DNA of 64,000 nucleotides, taken from contig NC_134528.1 of NCBI RefSeq assembly GCF_027942865.1, positions 11,932,086 through 11,996,085 of the forward strand, read 5' to 3'. Position numbers and translations under genes: made by a program. This document shows positions 1 to 12,900 of the stretch, piece by piece. How positions within the stretch are numbered: position 1 is the first letter of the stretch; each line of letters begins with the position of its first letter. The DNA is from Odontesthes bonariensis. Taxonomy: Eukaryota; Chordata; Actinopteri; Atheriniformes; Atherinopsidae. A model generated the notes under the pieces. That model was not told where the DNA came from and ran no database searches. It saw only the letters and a list, made by a program, of their open reading frames with translations.

Positions 1-964
1 AACACCTGTTGGAAGGTGCCATTATGAAACAAGACATATCAAGATATACATTGCTCGCTTATTGTAACTGACTTTTTCACAACAGAAGACAGAGCAAGTA
101 ACTTAATTTGAAGTTAGTCTTTCAACAAAAAGCATATGGCTGCTAAGAAAGACATGCATTCAGTTTTCTATTTGGTTTTTCAAAAGGGATGTAGTTGTTT
201 TTTTTCTCTAGCTCCTCTGTGTCTTTATATATGTTCCTGATTAAATAAAATATAAATCATATGAAATAAGTATGGTGCATAATTTGTTAAGTTGTAATTT
301 TGTTCATATGAAAGTAAAGAGACAGGTATGGAAAGCCTGTGTTACAATTTCTGGCACCAGACCAGAACATATAAGGGAAAGCTCTTTCTGTAGCAAAGTT
401 AGCATCAAGATGCTCAGATCAGCAGAAGCAAGACAAGTTACATATTTACATATCATAGTTACACATGATTTTGTATCTTTAGGGACAACTCACTGCACTA
501 TATAAGTAAGGAAGTTTTTCACACGTCCTGCTGGACAAGAACTGATGATAATCATGTATCTGCTACTTGCTTGTATTAATGTGTCCTGGTTGAAGTCTCA
601 TGATGTCTTTTTCTCTCTTTCTTTGGAAAAGAATAATCAATAAATATCCTCCTTTCAATATACTTAGGGTGAAAATGGGACACAGCATCTGTGTTTAAAC
701 CACAACAATGTTTGAATCTATATGTGATTTAATATCTATGCTTACAGGTTTCTTCAGCATTAGAAACCAAGGGAGATTTGTGTGTTTGAGGCTCAATTTT
801 ATATCTGAAAAAACTAATGGGAAAAAGCTTTTAGCCAACCCATTTCCATTTTTATAACCAAAGGGAACAAAATACCTTACATGCAATGTTTAAATATCAT
901 CCCCACAAAAAAACAAACAAAAAACCTCACACACGCACACACACACACACACACAGGTCCAGAC
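1..964. other. psme4 intron, continuing off the left edge
   Basis: Downstream of the exon 32 donor (minus strand), so it should be intron leading to psme4 exons outside the window. I searched both strands for the next conserved PSME4 segment (the block after the RK that ends exon 32) and did not find it. Apart from the CA microsatellite next to the donor, nothing is recognised. Confidence 0.6.
927..955. repeat. CA microsatellite next to a psme4 splice donor
   Basis: An (AC)n run interrupted by one ACGC unit. It lies within 10 bases of the psme4 exon 32 donor on the intron side. In the transcript it reads as a GU-rich tract directly after the donor. Confidence 0.9.
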
Positions 965-3900
965 CTTGCGTATGCTGATGGAGTCATGTACAAGGCTCTG
1001 TGTGAAGTAGAGGACAGCATCAGGGGGGAGCGGGTGATCGTCCCTCAGCAGGAGAGCCAACAAATCTGTGGCCATGTGCTCAAACTTCCAGGGTCTGAAA
1101 CACAAGCAGAAGGCATGCAAACACGTATTAAAATGAGTAATTTCATTTTTAATGTAATTTTTTCACTGATTATCTGTATTTACAGCCGGAAATCTCTCAG
1201 TTGAGGCTGTCAAAGTTCTGTCAAAACTTTAAGAGAAGCAAAACATGTAAAGTTTACAGATGAGGGGGGGACATACAAGTCTCTGTCTTCAAGGCAGTCC
1301 AAGAGGTCATTGACAAGCTTCTCATATTTCCTGTACAAAAGAAAAACAAACCTCGGTCAGTTGTACTTCTAGTAATTCTTGTGATAGTAAGAGAAAACAT
1401 TAAAACACAAGGTGAAATGGCTCTCTTGCTCCTGTGTAACCTCGAGAAGAACAACAACAAAAATAACAACACCCGTTGTTTATATTCCTACCGTGCAGCG
1501 ACCACATTTCTAATTCGCTGGCGCTGAATCCCCTCCTTCATCTCCTCTTTGGATGGCACCTCTAACCAAGGCCTGGGAGTTTGTGCCATTTCATAGCCTA
1601 TTTCAACACATCTCTCAGACACCTACATGCCCAAAAATGGACAAATACAGAAGTTAGCAAAAGCATTTCAGGTGATGGTAGCATGTTATTAATGGACACA
1701 TTGCTCACAGTGAAGAAGATCCCAATGGTGTCGTGCTGGCGGTGGATCCTGTCAGTGATGTCATCAAGCAAGCGACCGATGGACGGCTTCTCCAGGGTCA
1801 TGGATGGTGACAAACCACAGCGGACCAGAGCAGGCCACACCTCCCCCACACAGTCCCAATCCCTTCCACTGGCCAGACAAAAACCACTATGTGCACCCAG
1901 AAGGCAGTACAGAGCACCCTGATGAAGACATACACACTGATTACCATCAAATGAGCAAAAAAATCAGTTGTGTCTGATTTGAGATTGGGGCTCAATTTCC
2001 TATTAAATATGCCGCAAGGAGCTGTTAAAGCCAGATACATTTCAAAAGTGCATCATAGACATGTGGCTTTTGGTTATATTTAAATGACATCGCTAGCACT
2101 TCAAATCTGGAGATGCTGATCAGCTGTTTATTGGAACATTCAAAAGATCTTCGTCAAATTTCAAAGCCAGTCACATTAACACACTATATAGAGGTGTAGA
2201 AGCTGTCATGAGTTATATTTTCATTTATATTACTCCCCAGAGGAGAAAGAGAATACTACAGAATGGGCATTAACTTCACTATTCTTGTTAGGTTTAATGG
2301 CTCTCTTCAAGTGAATTAGTGACATTAGTTATGACATTAGTCTTATCAACCAATGCTACTGAAGACTGGAAGTTACGTGAACAGATTCAGAATTAATTTC
2401 ATACAATGTGTGCCCATTTTCACTGCTCTTTTAACTATGCAGCATGAAGCTTGTCCGAGTGTACTTTGTTTGTAGCAAGCAGTCACAATGTAAAGTGTAA
2501 ATCTGAATAAACCCTCTTATTCATTTCATCATTTCAGTGAACAGTGTCTGTACAGTGTCAGATCCCAAACACCTCAGAGTTAAAGCTATCATGTAGGAAT
2601 GGGAGGAAATTCCTCAACGCCTATGAGCAGAACTAATCAACAATTGCTGAAAATATTTAGTTGCAGTTATTGTTACCCACGGGCACTGCATGAAAAGAGG
2701 GATTTGCGGATGTATGTGGCCCCTTACATGTCCGCATATGTTAAGCCCCTGCATTTGCGGTGGTAAAAGTGAAAACTTGGCCCAAATTGTCGCAAATTGA
2801 CCTGGCAACTGCTCCCCCATGCCCCCCTCCCCTCCCCTACTTAGGAGAGCCTTTAATATGTAAATGACAGTGATCAGGTCAGGAGCTGCCACAGTCATTT
2901 TCAAGTGGGGTGGGGTGAGGTGAGGTGGGGGGTGGGCAGGCCTGTTTCTACACGTTCACTATCACCTCCAACTCCAGCCAAGTTTGTTGCTGTGTTGTCT
3001 TGAAAAAGAAGAGGTGCACGCTGTCTGCTGGTGACAGGTGATGCATATCTGGTTTTTTTTCTCCCAAACACCTCTTTTGTAACCGCTTTTTGTGGGCAAA
3101 ATTCAAGGATTCAAGGTTTCAAAGGTTTATTGTCATATGTGCAGTTAGAAACGTGTTTCCCTGAACAATGAAATTATTTTCTTTGTTGCCCGCACTGGAT
3201 GTCCAAATGTATAATAATAAAGATAAGATAAAGATAAAATAAGCATGCAACAGCAATATTCTAAAAGGTTTCTTAAATAAAATAGAAATATAGAAATAAA
3301 AATATAGAAATCTGGCCTGTATACATAATGTGCAGTAGTGCGCTCAGTGTTTTATTGTGTATGGCTTAATTCGGTGTCACAATGGTCACAATATCGCCGA
3401 GGTCTTTTCTTTGTCCTTGCAGAGTCCATTTTTGTGTCAAAACAGTGCAAATTGCCAGCTGTGGTCAGACAACATTAAATAGCAAAAGGACGGGAGGTTG
3501 TCTCGCGAGTATTCCGTGTAATGACGTATACGCATATGATTGGTGGAGCTTAACGGCTCGCATAAGCTCTCGTTCAATCACGTATGAGAAACATTGTGTC
3601 GTGCGTGTAAACAAAAAGTTTAAGGAGCAAATCTGGCGGCAGAAAGACAGACAGAAAGGCAGACAGAGTCCCGTACTGTGAAAACTGCCCTGGTTTGTGC
3701 AATACAATGGCTGGAAGACGACTAGCTTTCAACTCCCCAGCAACTCTCTGCGGGTCTACAGGTTTGTGTGTTTTTTTCTACTTGCACATGACCATTTGAT
3801 TGTTTAATTTTAGTCTTGTTGACACTGTACAGCACTTGGGACAGTTCTCGCTGATTTTAAATGTGCTGTATATTAAACTTACTTACTCACTTGCTTACAG

Positions 3901-6900
3901 GCAGATAAAATGAAAGTCTTGTTGAATGCTATGACCGGGATGTCTCGTATGGTGGCCAGCACTGTGGATACGGTCGTGGAGAGGGTGCTGGAGGGAATCG
4001 ACCAGAGATTCGCTAGGTTGGAGGTAAGATGGCCGTCGAGAACGGACTGAAGTTACATTCCAGAGAAGTTGAAGAGCGCACCCCCAAGAGAAGGCGGATA
4101 CAGAATCCGAAAATCGCGGTAAGAGTAGGTTATTGACTGTGGCTTTAGGCTAAACTCAACTTAATTGTGTCCATCACGTGAAAACCAGTGTGAGTTGCTT
4201 TATTTAAAAAAATGAATTTCGTGTTTTCAATTTATAGGAAGCAGTTCGCCGCCTGCATAACTCACCGTGGCATTATAATCCAGGTCAAGGGTAAGAATAA
4301 GTGAATGTTCTCCCAATATCTAGTTGAGTTGGACCCGATGTTACGTTAATGCAGTTTTTTTTATTAACCATAGGCCTTTTGTTTTTACAGGCTACTGTCA
4401 CCTCACAATATGGATGTAACGAGTCGCTTGAAGGAGGCGGTGTCAAACAGTCCGAACTTCAGAGAGGCAGACGGGGACACTATCGAGGGTGAGCGGCGCT
4501 GGCTTTTACCACGGCTGGCACTGATACTTTTAAGCACTGGTCATTTTATTCATTCCTCTTGTTGTTGTTTTTTAGCTGCGTGACGGACCTGTGTGCTGTG
4601 CTACAGGCGCGTCTTGAAGCCAACCCGAAATACTCACAGTCTCACCACAGAAGAGTGAAAGAGAGTAAGAACATATACGCTGTCAATATGACTTTTGTTA
4701 CTTTATAGACAAGTTGTCAATATGCTGTGCATGGATAGACTATGTTTTGATTATTTATTGGTTATTCCAACAGCTCCCAGAAGCCAGCTTCTGATCCAGG
4801 ATGAGGACGTCTGACAACTCCCGCAGACCGGAGTAATGCGAAGAATGCGGATTCCAAACGGCGGCGTTTAGGCTTATTGTGTATATTGTAGGCTACAGCA
4901 GTGTGTGTATATAGTTTTCAATTCTTTATTATCAACATGGTTCTTATTACAATGTAAGCTATGTACATTGTGTGGTGTGGCAATAAAAGCGCTTTAAAAA
5001 AAAAAAAGTTTCCTTTTTCATTCTCAATAGAATCACGTCATTCATGCCTGCATTAGCCTGGTCATAGTGCAGCTTATAAGAATGACGTGAATATATGAAG
5101 TACACAAACATCCCAGGAATATTAGTAATCATAATCACAATTATTAATCATAATTACTGAATGATATGCCCATATAAAGTATGCATATATTAACCTTATT
5201 GGCCAATGGGCGGACAGCTTTACAGGAGCTTTTTTATGTAATCACGTGCCTTTTTCGTCCAATACCAGCGAGGCCAGTGAGAGGTCCAGGCACTTTCACA
5301 GCGGGGTGCTAATCGCTGGGCCATTAGCACCCCGCTGTGAGAGCCCGCCGCGAGTCGGGTTCGTTTCCGACGATTTTCGGGCTCAACAAACTTAAAGTTT
5401 GTCTGCCTGCAAGCGCCCAGGTGCGTCCGAAAATTAGGCAAATTCGCGGAAGTTCACTGCCGTCCACAGTGACACAAATCCCTCTTTTCGTGCAGTGGGG
5501 GGTACTTCAGAACTCTGCTCCGTGCTTTTTACACAGATGAAAGAAAGGTATAGCTTCCGTAGTTTTGTGACAACATTGCAAAGAGTTAGCATTATGCACA
5601 ATAACTACAATTATCTTTATTGTTTTAAAACAGTTAACTAATTTTTTCAAAAAAAGGTTTACAACGAAAATGTTTTTTTTTTACCAGTAGGAAGTGTAAG
5701 AAAAAATCCAGAGTGTGGAAATAAGCCTATGAAAGCGTAATAAAGTATGACACTAATCTTGCCTTTCCACCTTCCAGAGAAGCCCTATAGCACTGTTTCC
5801 CTGACAGTATGTTACCTCTAACCCTCCATCTGCAGCCTGGCCCTGGGGATAGTTAGCAAAAACTGATCAGCAAAGTGTGAAAAGAGAGAAGGGCAACAAC
5901 GTGGGTTGAGACCCACCCGCCTAAAGATAATGCAGTAAAACTTTAAAATCAATGCAGATGTTTACACCGAGACCAATGCAGCCAACAAATACATACTAAG
6001 AATGCAGCTACTTTCATCTTCAGCACCACGGAGAGTGAACACAATTAGTATGCGTTGAATGGGTATGCGGGAGTGTGTGGATGATACCTTGAACTGTTGC
6101 TCTGTGACTGTGGTGAGCTGTGGTGACAGCATTAGTAAGATGCGGGGAATTATGTCTCTGTAAGAGAAGCTAAAGGTTCCCATTGCGGTCATCAGCACAT
6201 TCTGTGCCTTGCTGCGTACCTGCAAGGGCACAAACGCACACGCAGTCACATACATGCACATGTATACATCTACAGTGTTTCCACTTCAACCCTGTGTCTA
6301 TGTGAACAGAAGCTGTGAAAATAAGAATCAGCTGACATTGTATATATAATTTGTCAGTTTTTCTTTTTACCTGGCTGTAAGTGCTGGTAGAAAGCAGCAG
6401 GAGATCACAGAGCAGCTCCTGATGAACCACTTTATATTCACTGCCCTCGACCACCAGCTTTCTCATCTGCTCAAACAAAAATACAATTTTCAAAACATAC
6501 AAATTCAGAGAGTCTGTTTCATGTCATGAATGACCCCGCATGTTTATGTGTCATCAAACGCACCTCATGTTGGAGTAAAACCCGATCAATGAGCAGCGCT
6601 CTAATGTGCTGCTTTTTCCCAAGAATCTGCAGAAGTAAGGGCAAAAGGTTTAAATCTCCCTGCAAGTGACTTATTGAATCTGACAACAACCAGTGACCTT
6701 ATGCCTTTTTTTTCCAACTCACCCTGTTTTCCATGGACTTCTTCACAAGAGTGAAGCTTTTCCAGCGTGAGTCAAACTCCTTCTTGTGAGTGCCGCGGAA
6801 AAACACGAGGTCACTGATAATCTGTAGTCAGACAAGCAAAGGGCAATGTGAGACTTTCACAGGCCTACTGCAGGATGTATTAAGAGCGTTTTATATAATA

Positions 6901-9900
6901 GAAACATTACAAGGACTAGGCACCTTAATGATGACAAAAAGTGACTTTGTATCGTCCTCCGAGTGCTCCAAGATGTGATCTGGATTGGAAAAAGTGGATA
7001 GAAATGAATTGTGCATTGCGGTCACATTTTTAAATAGAGTGAGAAGTTTAGAGCTGGAGTGTGCTGAAGTTAAAATCTTCACTCACGAAGCAGCAGTCTC
7101 ATGGTTTGGCAGATGGACTCTCTATAGTTCTCCCGTGATTCATCTGGAGGGGAGGAGACACACAGACGTCCCGTATGGACACAGAATGCAGGATGAGCTG
7201 CCTCATCGCCCACTGAGACTGATGGGAGAGTGACTGCTTGTGCACGTGTGCTGTGTGGCTGTTTGCTTACCGTACTCAACACCTACATGCAGCTTGATCT
7301 CCCCCAGATTCACCATAGAGGGCACCCTGAGAAGTAGCAAAAAGTGAGAGGCAAAATGTGACAAGTCTGCATGAAAATGTGTGTTTCCATATTAGTGTGC
7401 ACAGCTGTAGCCTCACAGGTCAGGTACGTGCAGTCCATCCAAAGGGGACAGCAGGCTTCCAGCTCCAAGAAGGCAGTGCTGCACAATAGCAAGACTCTGC
7501 AACAGCTCCTCCCTGTGAATGAAACAGCACATTAAAATCCTCCCATAGCAATGTGTGTGTTTATTTGTGTTATGAATTCGCCTGGGAAGCTCTCTCCTCT
7601 GAGTTCTTGATTAGGCTTTGTCAAAAAGGTTAAAAGACTTAGTAAAACAGATGTTATATTGTTTTTTTAGAAGCAGAAACAGCCCATTAATCAGTATGGA
7701 GGACTACAGTTTTATTTGTTTTGCCTGTGACTGTGCTGGTTACATGTGAGCATCTAAAACTGAGACAAATGACAGTAAACCTGGTCATTGGCTGATCTCC
7801 AGAGACATGGCCTTTGATTCGCTGCAGTTCAGGGTGGAGGAGGCGGAACAACAGATGGAAGACAAAGTTCTCCTCCTCTTGGCTCGGCACGTGCCAACAC
7901 ACGCCCAAAGCTGCCACATCTCCGGCTCTACCCCAGTCCTGGAGAAGGAGGCACAGAAAGTTGTAGTGTTGTTGCCACTTTTTCCACTGGGACAACTGGC
8001 AGGCTCAACCAGTCAGCTTCAAAACCACAGATGTACCAACTATTGGTATTTGAATATTCAAAACACATGAAAAGGATAACGGCACAACTCAGTGGAAAGA
8101 AGAACACGCTGTTAAGATGCAGACTGATCTACTGTTGGATGACAGACCAGCAGATGGACGCAACTGGCAAAAGATCTAAAAAAAATTAAAGAAATTAAAT
8201 GAAAATCAAATGTAAGCAAAACATAAATCAATGACCTTGACTTGCAGACTGACAGATGTTTAAACTGTGAGATTCAGCAAGTGAAAGCTGCTACAATTAC
8301 TACTAAAAATCAAGTCAGAAAGACCCTTCTTAAAAGCGTCTGCACAGAATATTGACCAAATACTTGAAAGGTTCTTAAAAATAAAAGGAAAAAGCAGAGT
8401 GATTTTTCACAGAAGCCCTTTTGATATGTCATAACAGGAAATGCACAGGCGTATCAATGATGGCCGCTGTGGTGCATGCTGGTTCATTGTGAAGGTTTAT
8501 CGGATTATTAAAAAGAACTTAGACATTATTAAAGCTATTAATTGCACTTATGATTTTCATGCTGTGACAAGTCGAATGTCTGCTGTGGAAAAGGTCATTT
8601 TCACCAACAGTTTTGCTGTTTGTTAGCTATTTGGTTCACTGGCTTGTTCTTTGTTTAATTGGTCTATGGGGATCAGGGGATTCTGATAAGTTTTTTTCTC
8701 TACTTTTTTTGTTATTTTAGTAAGTAAATGTTTAACGTCTTAAGTTTCCAATATTTGCAAATTCAAAGTTGTAGTAGGTGGAAATCCATCCATCCATTTT
8801 CTATACCACTGAATCCGTCGGTCGGGTCGCGGGGGGGCTGGAGCCTATCCCAGCGGTCAATGGGCGAGAGGCAAGGTACACCCTGGACAGGCTGCCAGTG
8901 TAGGTGGAAATATTTTCTTTAAATTGGAAAATAAATCAACAATCACCCTGTAACAATTTGTAATCCAAGAGGTCTGACAGAACAACTACACAAACACATC
9001 TCCTGTAGGCTCTGTTTTAGCCTGCAGAAATGTTCATGTCGTATCAGTTGTGTTTGCCAAATCATAGGTCTTGTCAGCCAGGAGTCACTGTCGGTCACTC
9101 TACAAAGGCAGATGTGCATGCATACGTTGAGCCACACATAATGGCAATAGTACCTTCATGGAAAGTGTATCAACAACGACAAAACCTTTCAGTGATGGCG
9201 AGAACTCAGCGATTACACTGGACTAAAGATGGATTCCGAGCTAGCTCCGCACTTCTACTGGACAGGGAAGCCTCTAATCTCGTGACCCAACAATGTCTAA
9301 ATCTGCTATAGTGGTTTGTTGCAAGCTGATAAGCACAATATGTGCCTGTGTTGGTTGCTGCTAATAGTATAGCATTCTCTTGAAAAGTCAAGTCAAAACT
9401 ATGCTGCAGTGGTGGCTAACATAATTCACCTCTTGTTTGGGTTGCAAATGTCCCAAACTCAACAAAGCACTGGGTGAATGGAATCATTACAATGCCTTTG
9501 ACCACTTTCATTGTACAAAGTCTGTGGAAACTGATGTAAATAGGCTACACGATACAACCAAAGGCTACAAGGCTAGCACTTGAGCTAACCCTATTGGAAT
9601 AATTTGGGGACACTACCATTAAAGTACTCCACAATTTTACATGGTGGGCATTTGCTACTTAACAAATGTCTTTGATAAATATTAACTACTGCAGCCTCTA
9701 TGTTGAAAAAAAGAGTTACAATACTGTACTGTAAGAACTATATGGCAGCCTGTTCACATGTGAGTAAATTAGCAAATTAGGCATGGATTTTATGTTGGTG
9801 TCAGTGTAAGATGAAATGATGGTGGTCATTGTTTTATCTCCCATGTGCTGTTGCGACAGAGTCGGTGTGTACGGTATGCAACTGGCATTCCGACATCCCG

Positions 9901-12900
9901 TCACTCAGACATGACGCCACTGCGACATCCCGCCATTCCGACACTTTGATACCACCATTCCGACACTTTGATACCACCATTCCGACACTTGTTGGGAGCT
10001 GTCAGGGTCGGACTGGGAAAAAAAATTGCCCCCCCCCCCCCCCCCAGTATTAATTAGTATCTCCAATCTAATTAAATTAATTAATTATTTAAATAAAAAT
10101 TAAAAAAACGAGCACAGACCGCTCAGTCAATCACACAACCTGACTATCGAATGCCAACAACCACGATCGATCAACACAAACCCAGATGTTTGTAGATGTT
10201 AATAGATGTTTATATAGGGACAAAAGAAAGCCTACAGTTTAGGCGAAATTAATTATTATTATTGTTTTTTTGTTGCTAATTTTTGTTGTATTTACCTAAT
10301 TTTGAATGAAAAGTTAATAAAATGCTGTTGTTGATGTGGATCTTGTTGTTGTGTTGTTTGTTTGCATAGTGATTGTATGAGGATTGCACTTTAAGGTGCC
10401 CACTGGTTTCTTTAACCGTTGCTCTTTTTACGAGCAGGGAGGAAGTTCTGTGTGAGTTTATCCCTTAAGATCGGGGCTCACCTTCCTTTGTGGAGATGTC
10501 GACGGGCAATATTTTTAACAACAGCAGGTTGCGTGTCTTCCGACAGTTGTCACAGCCTTGAATGCGTGATGAAGATTGTAACTCTGCGCACCCCAATTGA
10601 AAACTGAAACCAACATTTAAATTTGGTATTCCTTTTGCAGCCACGTGCATTTATCTAACCTGCTGTCCCCTCCACAAGCACAAGGCATGCATGAATTAAT
10701 TGAAGTCATCTCCGATTCTGTGTGGGCTGCGATCTTGTTAATGATTGAAATACGTCATGAAGCTTTTCGTTAAATTACATTTGATTTGTATAGGCCTAAT
10801 ATCGAAAAACTTGCACAAGATTTGATCTTTTTTTGCATCTTAACTCCCACGGTAACATAGGCTACACATTGCATTTGCTGGTTTTCTGGTGCTGTGCTGT
10901 CTTTGTGATGCGCATCTCCGCTTCACTTTGACAGCATTCTCAGTGGTTTAAGGTAAAATAAATTGAGGCAATTGTCACAAAAAACAAATAGCATCCGTTT
11001 TACACTGCAAAATGAAATATTGGCTACACAACGAGCCCCTCGTCAGCCCTCATCATCAGTAAATTTCTGAGTGGGTGCGATCAGTCTTGCCTGACTTGCG
11101 TGTTGGAATGTCTGTCTCTCGGGCATTTGGTGCAGCTCTATTATTGCATGGCGAGCTGTCCACGCGTGTGGTGCTGAAATCGCGTGTCGGAATGGTGGTA
11201 TGTTGAAAAGAAAAAATCATACCGCCATTCCGACAAAAGAAAAAATGAAATTCGGAATGACGGGACGTTTCATTTCTTAAAAAAAATGTCACCATTCCGA
11301 CAATTGAACGTCACTGTCGGAATGTCGGTATGTCGGAATGGCAGCATGTAACCGGTGTGTACGTGCATTTTTACCCTAATTGGGAGGTCAGTATCGAAGC
11401 CTCCTGAGGCGCTGCGGTACTCTTTGGGGTAAATGAGGGACAGCGACCGGAGTGTGTGCTCCAGCAGACTGCAGGCAAGTGTGTACGCCCGCTTACATCG
11501 AAGGCGCACACACACACACAGGATCTGTTCCAGGTCCCCTTGGTACTTTAACAGCTGTTCGCCATCCACACGGGTTACCTAAAAACATCACACACACACA
11601 CACAGGTGAGAACGTGCACACAGATGCAGTTCATTGGAGAGTTGCACATTAAATAGTGAGGTTCTCCAGTAAATCACAGAGTCTGGCTCACTCTCACTCG
11701 ATTTAAGTTCGCAGGAGTTATAAAACAAAATTGAAACAGTGTCAATAGGTTCTGGTTAGTGACAAAGCTCTCTGATATTTATGACCACGCAGGGAGCAGA
11801 CTGCAAAAAATGTCTTTTAGTCATTGTTCTTTTCTCTTTCAGTGTCATTAAAATAATCTTATTTCAAAAGAATCTGTTTCACATTTCCCACTGATTCTTT
11901 GCAAAAATGAACAAATAACTACAACTAAAACATGAGAATGGTGCTAAACAAAAACTGATGTGTTCTCTGTTTTCAGTCACTTTGAGAAAAAACACAACCT
12001 TAAGACACAGTTCAAACACAAGCAAATTACATGTTTTAGAGCATTGAAGCCTTTGGGGTTTGATAGAGTGTTCTCTAACCTCAGAGAGCAGCTGGAGATT
12101 CCACAACAACTCCTTGTCCAGTTCATCTTCATTCTGCAACTCCTCATCTACACACACACATACACAAAATGAAGCTGAGTTATGTCCTGTATTACTCTCC
12201 TGACACACTGAGCTCATTCAGCTGAGGTTTGGGGTAGTTTCGGTTTCAAGCCATGCTATCAGATGAGTGGTGGATAGATTTCCATGGAGTTTAGACATTC
12301 ACAGTCCCTTCAGGAAGGATTTTAGTAATTTTGGCGAATCACTCAGAGGCATTATGTCAAAAACGCTGTTTACTCCCAAATGTCTGTCAAATGAACAACA
12401 TGTTATGTTGTGTTATGTTATGTTAAATGTTAATTAGCTAATGCTAGTATGTTAACACATTAAGCTAAGTTACTAAATGTCCTGTTTGACATACAAGATG
12501 ATCACCTTGTTAGTTTTGTCACTGTAAGTATGTTGGCATCCAAAACTTTTAATTAGATCTCTTGCATGACTCAAGTATTCTTTCATTCTGTGGCAATATT
12601 GCATATTAAAAATTCTAAGTTAAGCCTTAGCATATCATTCTTTAAGATACAAACAACAAATTTAGTCTCTAACACAAGCAAAAAGAGAAAGCGAAAATGA
12701 GCAACCTTGGGCTCCAAGGATAAAACACACTTGTGAGACTTTTGAACTATAATAAGTCTCTTGAGCCCCATCACCTGGACACTGTGAAATTTTGAAGAAC
12801 TCCAAAGCAGTAACAGCCTTTAACAATGTACAGACAAGGAGGTTATTTGAGGCCTTGATTTATTGGTTAGAACATGTAAGATAACTCGAGTATCATCTAA

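Noticed and set aside
5222..5420. Possible tRNA or tRNA-derived SINE in the GC-rich hairpin region
   Set aside because: A GGGTTCG-like box is present, but no acceptor stem or anticodon arm of the right length could be drawn on either strand.
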